From Nannobrachium achirus (taxonomy: Eukaryota > Chordata > Actinopteri > Myctophiformes > Myctophidae), in NCBI GenBank assembly GCA_963921795.1, contig OY997651.1, forward strand, positions 45,683,156 to 45,747,155: 64,000 nt of DNA. The letters run 5' to 3'. The notes beneath the pieces were generated by a model that had not been told where the DNA came from, did no database searches, and worked only from the letters and a program-made list of their open reading frames with translations. Positions within the stretch are counted from its first letter, which is position 1. The number at the start of each line of letters is the position of its first letter. The position numbers were made by a program, and so were the translations under genes. Positions 38,563-49,814 of the stretch are shown here, piece after piece.

Positions 38563-39118
38563 GGAAAAATGTCTCCCCCTGCCCCTAAAAAAATCCTCTG
38601 CACTGCCCTGCTAAACAGCTCCTCTGCGTCTTTGCTCGTTAGTAACGACACTAGTTGATCTCTTGCTTTTTGGGAGGAGCGTGGTGGGGGAGCGTGGGAG
38701 TTTTGGTGGTGGTCCGTGAGAAGTGTTGGCTGGAGACCAGGCAGGGTAATGAGAGGACGGACCCCCTTCCAGGGACCACTTCACTTGTCTCTGACTCAAC
38801 TGGATCGCGTCGTGAACTTTATGTAATCGGGCAGTTTTATTGATTGATTTTGTAAGAGTTGATTATCGTGTTCCCACTGCTCTGCGGAGCGAAGCGTTGG
38901 GCCCGCGGACCCCCTGTTAGAAAGCCGACCAGGGACCCCCCTTTGCAAAGGACCGCCTGGCGCCAATGGCCTGCTTGGCTGCTTGTGGACCATTACAAAA
39001 CAATATATTATAGCCTGGATATATGGATTATAACCTGTGGATTCTAATCAACCATCATCATTCTCAGGTATGTTTTAGAAGCATTTATATGGCGAATTGG
39101 CGATAATTATTTTGTATC

Positions 39119-39152
<34 letters not shown>

Positions 39153-39250
39153 TCTCTGAATCAGAGACTCTGATAGCACTGTGCTGATCAGGACAGGGGG
39201 ACCACTGAAACAGACAGTGGTCCGTGGACCACCAGCCAGCTAAGAGATGT

Positions 39251-39354
<104 letters not shown>

Positions 39355-39788
39355 CTGTTCTCACACTTTTTTTTTCTTCTCTTTTTTTTCCGCCAGCCTT
39401 GTGTGCGCAAAATGCGTCACTGTGCCAGTTCACTGTGGGTTATGGGGAGATTTATATGCATTTGTATTGCAATTTATACATTATTACAGTCTTTTTTTCA
39501 AACACACTTACTTTGATGTGTGATATTTTAGGTTCTCTGTAAGATAAAAGGATAAAAATTTGTCACGAGCTGGGGGAGAGTGTAATTAAACATTACATTA
39601 TATAAAAGCAAATTCTCGGGACTATCGGGCCTGGCGGGGAACGACATTGGGATTTTCTCGGGACTATCGGGGGAGGCGGGGAATGAGTTAATGGTTTGCT
39701 GTATTTATCACCCGACTTTGTCTCAAGTCCACGAGTGAGTCATAGTTTATGACAAGGATTCTAGATGAAAAAGTGTGCATTCAACAGT

Positions 39789-41785
39789 CTATATCCCATA
39801 TATGAAAGGAGGCCGGTAGTAGTATGGCAGCATCGGAACTGTCCATGGCACTTGGGTATTTGCATAGTAAGGCAGCGCTGTTATGTCATGACAAGTTGGA
39901 TTTCCAAGTTGGTCATACGTGAAGATCTTTGGTGATCTGCGCTCTCTCTGAGGTCGGTGAGATCGTTGCTCCTCCTCGATATCTTGAACTGATGACTGGG
40001 GTACTTCTCCCATAGGTAAGTTCTCCATTTGATTGTTCTCAGGTATGTATTCACCCACAGGTAAGTTCTCCATTTGATTATTCTCAGGTAAATATTCCAC
40101 TTGGATTCCTTCACTCTCAGGTAAGTATTCCTCTGGGTTCTCCTCGTGTTCAGGTAAGTAGTCAAATGATTCCCCCCAATCACCTATGCCTTCTGACTGA
40201 GACTGCCAATTGTCAACGGGCTCTTCTACTTCAGTCTCACTTGGGACATGTCCCTGCTGATTCGGTGACTGGCATGGCTGTTGAAGTGGTGAATCCACAA
40301 AGTAATATTCCTCCTCTTCATCATCCTCGTCATCCTCTTCAACCATGTATTTCTTTGTCTCTGATGCTTTTCTCCGTGGTTTCAGTTTCACATGCGGTTG
40401 TACTGGAACTTCCAGTGGCAGGTGGTCACAGGGCAAGAGAAGATTGCGATGTAATACCCTAGATCTCCCTTTTCCTTGTTCTGGTTTTAGCTCATAGACT
40501 GGTACATCTTTTCCAACTTGACGAACAACAGTATGGATAGAGTCTTCCCAATGATTTCTTAACTTGCCTGGGCCTCCGCGAGGTGTCATGTTCCTCACTA
40601 AAACACGGTCCCCTGGGTACAATGCTGAGCTTCTCACTTTGGTATCATAAGCTCCCTTGCTCTTTACTGTAGCTTTATGCATGTTTTCTTGGGTGATCTT
40701 ATAGGCCTCTTCCATCCCCTTTTTCCATTTCTCCACATAGTCACTGAGACTGCCACTCCTTGGTTCAGGATTTAAGTTGAATAGCATATCGATGGGTAAT
40801 CGTGGGGACCGCCCAAAGAGGAGGTAGAATGGGGAGTATCCGGTTACTTCACATCGAGTGCAATTGTATGCGTATATCAGCTTATTCAAAGAATCCTTCC
40901 AGTTTGTCTTTTGTTGGTCAGTAAGCGTCTTCAACATCTGGATTAAAGAGCGATTAAAACGCTCTACTTGTCCATTTCCCTGTGGGTGGTAAGGTGTTGT
41001 CCTCGACCCAGCGACACCACAGTACTTGCTCAGTTGGGAGAAGAGTTGGTTCTCAAACTCGCCACCTTGATCATGATGTATTCTCGCCGGAAAACCATAT
41101 TTGAGGGCATAGTCATTAAAGATCCGATCAGCCACCGTTTTCGTACTCGTTTTCGTTTTTGTACTGCACCACCGGTGCTATATTCTGGTCGTCTCTCTGG
41201 CTCTGTTGTATCTCTGCTGTGGTAAATGAGATGATCGGTGCATTTCTGGTAGTCACTGCACACGTAGCCGAGATAGCCATTGACCATGATATGTCAGATT
41301 CTTGCTGTGCTTCTACTGCCTGTGCAGTTGCTCCCACTGCATCAAATGACATCTCCTCCGTACAGTGTCGCATTAGTGTCTCCATGTCTATGGGCATCCT
41401 TGACAAACTGTCCGCATCTATATTCTCTTTCCCTGGGCGATACTTAATGCTGAAATGGAAATCAGCAAGTTCCGAGACCCACCGACTTCCTGTTGCATTT
41501 AATTTGGCAGTGGATAACACATATGTAAGTGGGTTATTATCACTGTACACTGTGAAGAAAGAGGCGTAGTATAATCGCCCATTTAAGAGCCAGAAACTCC
41601 AATTTCCCTGAATGGAGATTGTAGTTCTTCTCTGGTGCTGTCAAGATCCGTGATCCATACGCAATGACACGGAGTTTCCCAGTCTGCCGCTGATATAACA
41701 CAGCTCCTAAACCTTTGTTGGATGCGTCCGTGTGAAGGATGAAAGGCTGAGAAAAGTCTGGGAATCCAAGGACTGGAGGCTGAAC
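39789..41785 (-). pseudogene. Ty3/Gypsy retrotransposon pol remnant (RNase H + integrase)
   Basis: Minus strand. 41560-41785 encodes the end of RT and start of RNase H (HTDASNKGLGAVLY). 41128-41550 continues RNase H (YSDNNPLTYVLSTAKL, then SIKYRPGKENIDADSLSR). 39789-41135 (448 codons) is the integrase core with HHDQGGEFE and TTPYHPQGNGQVER (the second Asp and Glu of a DDE triad), a C-terminal domain (LYPGDRVLVRN) and an acidic tail with repeated ENNQMENLP. The zinc-binding N-terminus and first catalytic Asp of integrase are missing: the frames join across a deletion near 41135. The 5' part is cut off at 41785, where ZNF 3'UTR sequence starts. Confidence 0.85.
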
Positions 41786-42608
41786 TCAGGGGGGAAAGTC
41801 CTGGCTGTATACTTTGTTTAAGCTTTCGCTTAAATTAAACTTGGTCAAACTTCAACTTTTTTCAGCTTTACGCAGTTATTATTTTTTGTACTTTTCTCTT
41901 TATAAAATGTTATACTTTTTGAGATTCTTCTAAAAACTGTTTCCCAGTGGATTCATGTGGGAAATGCATTCTGTCTTACCATTTATATTACTGCTTGGGA
42001 TTGAGCTGTATTGAAAATATGTCTGAGGAGGGATGTGTACATTTTCTACTGTACATAATATATTTTGTGCGAGCCCAGTTCTGCAGGAATATTGTAGTAC
42101 TTTAAAGCCTTGATGTCATATTGATGCCAACAGGGATCACTGTATTGTAGATGAACCCAGGCAGTGCTTCCTTTCTTATATATTTTAAACTGACAAGATA
42201 ACAATGTCAATGTTTTCCACTTTTTATGATGTAACAATAAACCAAATAAATGTGTAGGCCTACACTTTTGCAATGTCTTTATTGCGTAGTATGTGAAAGT
42301 AAGGAAAGTATTACCCAGGCAGTGCTTCATTTCTTTTATGATTTAAACTGACAAGATAACAATGTTTTCCACTTTTTATGATGTAACAAACCAAAGAAAT
42401 GTGTACACTTTGCAATGTTTTAGTGTGTAGTAAGTGAAAGTAAGGGAAGTATTCTTGTGTACATTCTTTTGAAAATAAAAGTTTGGAATCGGGATACCAT
42501 TATTCATTGTATTATTATTGTTGGTGTTGCTATTTTTTGCAAGGAATTGTTCAGTATCGCCATCAAGCATAAATTACACTTGAGATCTTTCCACCATTAT
42601 GAGCTTGT

Positions 42609-42612
<4 letters not shown>
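41786..42612 (+). other. ZNF 3'UTR copy without its gene
   Basis: It begins GGGGGGAAAGTCCTGGCTGT, the sequence just after the finger ORFs elsewhere, and runs to the TG tract. It carries an AAAATAAAAG signal near 42475. The corresponding coding part is absent, replaced by the Gypsy remnant. Confidence 0.75.
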
Positions 42613-42691
<79 letters not shown>

Positions 42692-42704
42692 GTGTGTGTG
42701 TGTG
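42613..42704. repeat. TG dinucleotide microsatellite abutting zinc fingers
   Basis: About 46 TG units with one CG interruption. Directly followed, with no spacer, by finger-coding AGAGGATTCATACAGG. Confidence 0.95.
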
Positions 42705-42991
42705 AGAGGATTCATACAGGGGGAAACCCCTATAGCTGTGAAATTTGTGGCAACAGCTTTAATTGTAATAGTGCTCTGAAGAAGCACATGAGGATTCATA
42801 CAGGAGAAAAACCCTATATCTGTACACTTTGTGACAACTGCTTTAGTCGAGAGGATAATCTGAAGCAGCACATGAGGATTCATACAGGGGAAAAACCATA
42901 CAGCTGTACACTTTGTGTCAAAAGCTTTAATTGTAATAGTCATCTGAAGCAGCACATGAGGATTCATACAGGGGAAAGGAAAGCCCTTTAG
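42705..42991 (+). pseudogene. Orphan three-finger C2H2 fragment
   Basis: It encodes [10 protein letters not shown], then [34 protein letters not shown] and [17 protein letters not shown], ending HTGERKAL and TAG. The frame is open back through the TG repeat as a Cys-Val run, which is an artefact. No exons 1-4 or promoter are adjacent, so it is a displaced 3' piece of a family member, related to 28671-28815. Confidence 0.85.
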
Positions 42992-43017
42992 CTGTACTGT
43001 GTGTGGCAGCAGCTTTG

Positions 43018-43019
43018 TC

Positions 43020-43060
<41 letters not shown>

Positions 43061-43130
43061 CTTTATTGATCCCAGAGGGGAAATTCAGATATCCCATAGC
43101 TACATACAGGCATATTAGTTAAAACACAGT
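43018..43130 (-). mobile_element. LINE 3' tail with GATA repeat
   Basis: (GATA)n followed by CTTTATTGATCCCAGAGGGG and AAATTCAGATATCCCATAGC. This is the reverse complement of a fish LINE 3' end with a simple-repeat tail, the same sequence as 28844-28910. Confidence 0.7.
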
Positions 43131-43403
43131 GCTTCATTTCTTTTGTGATTTAAATTGACAAGATAACAATGTTTTCCACTTTTTATGATGTAACAAACCA
43201 AAGAAATGTGTACACTTTTGCATTGTTTTAGTGTGTAGTAGTGAAAGTAAGGGGAGTATTCTTTTGTACATTCTTTTGGAAATAAAAGTTTGGAATCAGG
43301 ATACCATTATTCATTGTATTATTATTGTTGGTGTTGCTATTTTTTGCAGTATCGCCATCAAGCATAAATTACATTTTAGATCTTTCCACCATTATGAGCT
43401 TGT

Positions 43404-43494
<91 letters not shown>

Positions 43495-44215
43495 GTCCGT
43501 GCGTGCGTGCTATGTGTGCGTGTTGTGATATTATTCCTGAAGAAAGAGGGGTATTTTCACTCTTCACATTCAAGGTTTTGAATTTGAACCTAATTGTTAT
43601 TTACATATTCATTAGGCTATTCTATTTTTTTATTTTGCACAATCATTGCACAAATCATTACTAAATAATTGAGAACTTTTTTTCTTCTTCTAAAACATCT
43701 AAATTAATCAGAGTTAAGTTAAATAGATTTAAAAAAACACAAAAGCCCTCCTCTCTCAAAACAGACCACAGAGGGGACCGCTACACACTTCCTCTGACGT
43801 TAGGTGTCACCTTTCAGACGTTTTTGCAGAAGTGTTTTCCAGTAGAAACTATTTGAATACAAATGATTTCCAATCCTCCCACAGCATTCACACAATAGCC
43901 TACTGTTGGGGGCTATGCCCACTACTTATCATACTAAAAGGAATAGGCCTACATGCAAATGAGTTGTGCCTCCATTCAGCAATAGGGGTACACACCCTAA
44001 CCAATTCTCACCTGTCCTTTAACAATGAGACAAGCATCCTCCAGTTACATTACATTACAACATGCAGAAACCTGTGTCTTCAATCTGACACTGATACAGT
44101 TTCACACCTTTTTTTTGTGTAAACTAGCACTGATATATTTAAAGGACAACTTTGGTATATGTTAGTAATTAGATAAAATAAACGATGAGTGTTTTTTTAC
44201 TACCTTCTGTCGTTT
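43131..44215 (+). other. Second 3'UTR copy and intergenic module before copy E
   Basis: 3'UTR sequence to 43407, a TG tract (43408-43492), then the intergenic module matching 14870-15380. It carries the uninterrupted ACAAGCATCCTCCAG site that is split by the large element in the C-D interval. No gene is supported. Confidence 0.7.
43408..43492. repeat. TG dinucleotide microsatellite
   Basis: About 42 TG units after GAGCTTGTAGAG. Confidence 0.96.
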
Positions 44216-44650
44216 TAGCCATTTTAGTGATGTCGATTTCGGTGGTTGGGGGCATGTGTACAGTGGCTAAATGTATATTTTTAGACACAATAAAGCTGGT
44301 TGCACACTGCTGCGTTTTTCGTTGCGAAATGCGTTTTTCAGGGCTAGGAGAGAGAGAGAGATAGAGAGAGCAAGAGACCGAGTGGTGCGCGAAACGGACG
44401 GCAGTGTGCAAACGTGACTGACATAACGTGAGGTTGATTTTTTATTTGCGTGCTCCGAAATTCACTCCGATATTCGGCCCGAAAAACGCAGCAGTGTGCG
44501 ACCACCTTAAGTCATCAATATTATTTACAGTACTAGTCCCCATAAGTCACACCTGCCCATGAAAGATTGTGGTGCATCTTGGGAATGGGCTTATTGTGTC
44601 TAAAAAGACATATTTAGCCCCCAACCACTGAAATCAAAATCATTAAAATT
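44216..44650. mobile_element. ~215-bp foldback element interrupted by a nested MITE
   Basis: Same foldback as 1942-2157. Its left half runs to AGACACAATAA (44293) and its right half resumes GTCATCAATATT at 44511. Between them lies a separate MITE. Confidence 0.75.
44294..44507. mobile_element. Harbinger-like MITE (214 bp, TAA target duplication)
   Basis: 28-bp inverted ends: left AGCTGGTTGCACACTGCTGC..., right the inverse ...GCAGCAGTGTGCGACCACCT, with 3 mismatches. TAA flanks both sides (44291-44293, 44508-44510) and is single in the other foldback copies. A 3-bp TWA duplication fits PIF/Harbinger. Non-coding. Confidence 0.8.
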
Positions 44651-45059
44651 GCTAAACCGATAGAAAGCAATTAACTAAACTATTTTAACCCTTATCTTAC
44701 TTTTCTCTATTACAATCTAAAATATAAACCCTTGTTGTAAAGAAGGGTGCGTAAGGGATATGTTTTAAATGTCCACTTACCGGTATGTGTTAAGTAGCTC
44801 TATATTCCAATAGTAACCGTGATGACCTCACACCGGTGTACTTTGCAATACAAACCCCAAAATCAGTCCTCCAGGGTCTTTTTTCCTCTTGGGAAAATGA
44901 GTGGTTTTCCCCTTTAAGATTGTTTTAGACATAAATAAAACACAATTTTAAATAGTAAGCAAGACATGCTATTAAATCACGCGCATGTGTGTGCTGAAAT
45001 ATTTCTAGATAGTTGATGTGCTATGTTAATGTCAGCTCAGGGCTATTGGAAGCATCTTG

Positions 45060-45248
45060 GCTCCCCCCACTTCCCTTGCTCTGCTCTGATTGGTTGAATT
45101 AAAAGTGTGAAACCCCCTCCCCAGGTAGCCTATAAGTACTGTACCATGTAACGTTGTAGTCTATGTTGTTTGTGCTTTCAGCAAATTCAGAGACAAGACA
45201 GAGAACCATTTCCAAGGATTTGACTTTGAGGAACAACTGAACAAGAAG
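45060..45248 (+). promoter_or_regulatory. Promoter and non-coding exon 1 of ZNF copy E
   Basis: Inverted CCAAT box at 45089-45093, TATAAG at 45131-45136, exon 1 ending AACAAGAAG at 45248 before GTAAGAG. Virtually the same as copy D. Confidence 0.6.
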
Positions 45249-45512
45249 GTAAGAGATTTGTAGAGATCGGTATTGTTTGATAAAAAACTACTAACCTTGA
45301 AGAACTGTCTTTATTAGAAATTAGGAGCTCAGTTTAGAATACTTCAAATGTACTTTGACACATTGACACAGATCAGCTATTTGAAATATTGAAACAATGT
45401 TTTTCAAAACAGTACAAAAGGTTTAAGGAGGGTAAGGCATGGACAAAAATAGAGCCCTAGTTTTGCACATCCTCTAACCTTGTTTTTAATACCAAGCCAT
45501 TCATCATTACAG

Positions 45513-47742
45513 ATGAACCAAAATGGGGAGGTTGAGCAGTCCTGTAGAGAACCCAAAAGGAGGAAGATTGAGCACCAGGTTTGTTGTGTTTGTGTTATTG
45601 CATTTTATAGATATTACCATGTGTTATCTATCATCTTGTGTTGTGTTTGTTGAGTTTTTGGTCACAAATTGTTTTTATATTTAATCTAGTAGCCTATGTT
45701 GGTGGCATGTTCCAACCCTCCCCCATTTTAATGGATAACTATTAAACCTTGTTTATGATCATCTTTTGTTTTATATTGCCTTTTTTTTCTCCACAATTCA
45801 CATATTCATGAAGTGTCTTTTCTGCATGTGATTTTACAGATGAACGTAACAACGGTAGTGTTGAAGGCCTGTTTCGTCCCTCTGTCACGTCTAAGGATTA
45901 ACAGTGGACTGTTGGATGTGAAGGATGAAACAGTTCCATTGGATATTTCTAACCCTGTGGAATACACAGCTGTTCCACAAAGTAAAATGGTAATTTGATT
46001 TCAAATGATATCTTTTGGTTGAGGTCTTATTACACTACATTGAACCCTAGCAAAACAACACTGTATCACCCTAGCAAAACAACACACTCTAATAATGTTA
46101 GAAACCAAGTCTAGAAGATCAACAGAAATCTACTCCCTCTAACATGAGACTGTTACATGTATTTATGGAATAATTGCGAAACAATTAAAGACAACTGTTT
46201 TTTTTATGTAGGTGCAGTTAAAACCAGCTGTTATGGCAGTGTCCTCAAAGCCATCACCTGACAGAGATGTGAAACTACTCATAAAGGAAAAGAGTCTTTG
46301 TATGCCGTGCACAAGATACAATAAAGGTGAGAGGGATGATGATCCTGATGCTTGCTTGCAATCAGAAAGTGCAATCAGCAGGACTGATTTCTGAGCTGAA
46401 CCATTGAATTCAGATGAAGAATGCACAGATTTCTTTGATCAAACATGTGATTTTGTGACATGCCATGCTTCTTTTGTTATGAAACATTGCTGGATCACTG
46501 CCACAATGCCAAATACAAATGTTAAACTTGTTGGGATACAACTGGTTCTGCTTCTGCTTGTCCTGACTGAACTATGATTTTATTTTCCTCCTCCTAGACG
46601 GTGTCCCTCTTTGTAAAGAAGAGTCTTCACCAGAACAGAAGGAGCAGGGTTCCAGACCGACCCAGAAGGAACCAGAACCTCCACAGATCAAAGAGGAACA
46701 GGAGGAGCTGCTCCAAACACAAGAGGACGTCCCATTAGAGGCTGGTGGGACAACGTTGACATTAATAACAATGAAAAGTTCAACTGATGAAAACAGAGAA
46801 ACAGACCCTCCAGCCAGCACCTCCGACACACACAAACAAATGCAAGCTGGTGCAGATGGTATTCTGAAGCAGCACACAAGGATTCATACAGGAGACAAAC
46901 CCTTCAGCTGTACAATTTGTGGTAAAAGTTTTACTACAAAGAGTTATCTGAAGCTACACAAGCTAATTCATACAGGGGAAAAACCCTTTAGCTGCACAGT
47001 GTGTGGCAGCAGCTTTAGTTGTAATGCTTCTCTGAAGCAGCACATGAAGATTCATACGGGGATAAAACCATACAGCTGTACTGTTTGTGACAACAGCTTT
47101 AATTGTAGTGGTCATCTGAAATCACACATGAGGGTTCATACAGGGGAAAAACCCTATAGCTGTGAAATTTGTGGCAACAGCTTTAGTTGTAATAGCACTC
47201 TGAAGCAGCACATGAGTATTCATACAGGGGAAAAACCATTTTGCTGTACACTTTGTGGTAACAGCTTTAGTCAAGCAGGTCATCTGAAGAAACACATGTT
47301 AATTCATACAGGGGAAAAACCCTTTAGCTGCACAGTGTGTGGCAGCAGCTTTAATTGTAATGCTTCTCTGAAGCAGCACATGAGGATTCATACAGGGGTG
47401 AAACCATACAGCTGTACTGTTTGTGACAACAGCTTTTATTGTAGTGGTCATCTGAAATCGCACATGAGGATTCATACAGGGGAAAAACCCTATAGCTGTG
47501 AAATTTGTGGCAAAAGCTTTAATTGTAATAGGTCTCTGAAGCAGCACATGAGGGTTCATACAGGGGAAAAGCCATATAGCTGTGAAATTTGTGTCAACAA
47601 CTTTAGTTCTAATAGTGCTCTGAAGCAGCACATGAGTATTCATACGGGGGGGAAACATTGCTGTACACTTTGTGGTAACAGCTTTAGTCTAGCAGGTAAT
47701 CTGAAGAAACACATTAATTCATACAGGGGAAAAACCCTTTAG
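45513..47742 (+). CDS. C2H2 zinc-finger protein, copy E (10 fingers, frameshift-truncated)
   Basis: Coding exons are 45513-45578, 45840-45989, 46212-46326 and 46598-47742; phases are consistent, 491 residues. N-terminal modules are as in copy C ([13 protein letters not shown]). Ten C2H2 fingers begin near residue 215. Fingers 2-3 and 6-7 are near-duplicates (NASLKQH plus CSGHLKSH). In finger 10, ACACATGTTAATTC has become ACACATTAATTC, losing two bases. This shifts the frame and ends the protein SYRGKTL. Finger 10 loses its second zinc-binding His context. Further fingers downstream are therefore not translated in frame. Confidence 0.82.
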
Positions 47743-48165
<423 letters not shown>

Positions 48166-48185
48166 TGCGTATGGCAGCAGCTTTA

Positions 48186-48315
48186 AGCCTCGAACAGAGT
48201 CGGTCCGCGGTGGAGTGCGGTGTAGTCTTTTTGAGTCATAAAACTACAACGTTAACGCTCAAAAATACTACACCGCACTACACCGCGGGGGGCGGACCCG
48301 ACTCTGTTCGAGGCT
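48186..48315. mobile_element. 130-bp near-palindromic MITE
   Basis: The ends are inverted: AGCCTCGAACAGAGTCGGTC and the inverse GACTCTGTTCGAGGCT, continuing through CGGTGGAGTGCGGTGTAGT against ACTACACCGCACTACACCG. Nearly the whole element can fold into one hairpin. The flanks are TTA (48183-48185) and TCA (48316-48318); the other ZNF copies read CAGCTTTAGTCATT here. A 3-bp TTA-type duplication suggests Harbinger. Confidence 0.8.
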
Positions 48316-49060
48316 TCAGTCATTTTACAACTCCTGAAGATGCGCATGCAGATTCATACAGGGGGGAAAGTCCTGGCTGTACACTTTGTTTAAGCTTTCG
48401 CTTAATTAAACTTGTTCAAATGTCAACTTTTTCAGCTTTACGCAGTTATTAGTTTTTGTTCTTTTCGCTTTACAAAATGTTGTACTTTTTGAGATTCTTC
48501 TAAAAACTGTTTCCCAGTGGATTCCTGTGGGAAATGCATTCTGTCTTACCATTTATATTACTGCTTGGGATTGAGCTGAATTGAAAGTCTGTCTGAGGAG
48601 GGATGTGTACATTTTCTACTGTACATAATATATTTTGTGCGTGTTTACAGCGAGCCCACACAGTTTCTGCAGGAACTGCTTTTTTAGTTAGTGAATAGTC
48701 CCAGATATTGTAGTACTTTAAAGCCTTGATGTCATATTGATGCCAACAGGGATCACTGTATTGTAAATGAACCCAGTTAGTGCTTCCTTTCTAATATGAT
48801 TTAAACTGACAAGATAACAATGTCAATGTTTTCCACTTTTTATGATGTAACAATAAACCAAATAAATGCAATGTCTTTATTGCGCAGTATGTGAAAGTAA
48901 GGAAAGTATTATTTTGAAAATAAAACTTTGGAATCAGGATACCATTATTCATTGTATTATTATTATTATTGTTGTTATTTTTTGCAAGGAATTATAGTAT
49001 TGCCTATCAAGCATTACATTTTAGATCTAGAGCTTGTAGAGTGGCTGTGTGTGTGTGTCT
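48316..49060 (+). other. 3'UTR of copy E
   Basis: 3'UTR homologous to 8200-9100, with AATAAACC and AAAATAAAAC signals near 48850 and 48920. The TG tract is reduced to a few units near 49045. Confidence 0.7.
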
Positions 49061-49814
49061 GAAAACTTTAGTTTCAGACACACACAACTCCTGTCACTCC
49101 TCGTCCTTAAAGGCCTCCCACTCAAACCTATGCAACATTCTTCTAGCCCTCTTGTAATTTCCACTTTAAAAATTTGGCAACAAATTAGACAACACTTTGG
49201 ATGGACATCCTGGTCTCAAGCTACACCATTATGTAACAACCAACAATTAAACCGGGCAAAACTGGTGGTAGATTTTCCTTCTGGTCGACACAAGGTTTGT
49301 CCTGCCTGGGAGACCTTTATATAGACGGCATGTTTGCCAGCTTCACACAGTTACGCTCGGTATTTAATCTACAACACTTCGATTTATTTAGATATTTCCA
49401 AATTCGTAATTTTGCTAGACATAATACCTTATCATTTACACAGATTCCACCGGCTTCGGGCATTGACCTTATTTTACCAGTAATTCAACTGTCAAAAGGC
49501 CAAATTTCTTTTTTATATAATCTACTATCGGCAGCGACTCCCCCTGCTTTGTTGAAGATCAAAGTAGGGTGGGAAACTGAACTGGGTATCACTATGTCAG
49601 AAAAGTTCTGGGACGCTGCATTAAATGCTGGTAACTCTTCATCATCCTGTGCGAGACTTGGTCTCATTCAATTCAAAGTACTTCATAGGATACATTATAG
49701 TAAAGCTAAATTATCGAGAATATACCCAGATCTTTCTGACTCCTGTGATAGATGCTCTCAAGCCCCAGCCGATTTGACTCATATGTTTTGGTCATGCCCA
49801 CGCCTGACCAAAAC
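49061..49814 (+). pseudogene. L1/Tx1-like LINE fragment (C-terminal part of ORF2)
   Basis: A + strand frame (49297-49839) contains GDLYIDGMFASFTQLRSVF, FRYFQIRNFAR, RLGLIQFKVLHRIHYSKAKL, YPDLSDSCDRC and LTHMFWSCPRL, the usual C-terminal region of fish L1-type ORF2 proteins with its Cys motif. The RT core is absent. It joins ZNF exon 4 sequence directly at about 49815, in place of the promoter and exons 1-3 of copy F. Confidence 0.75.
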
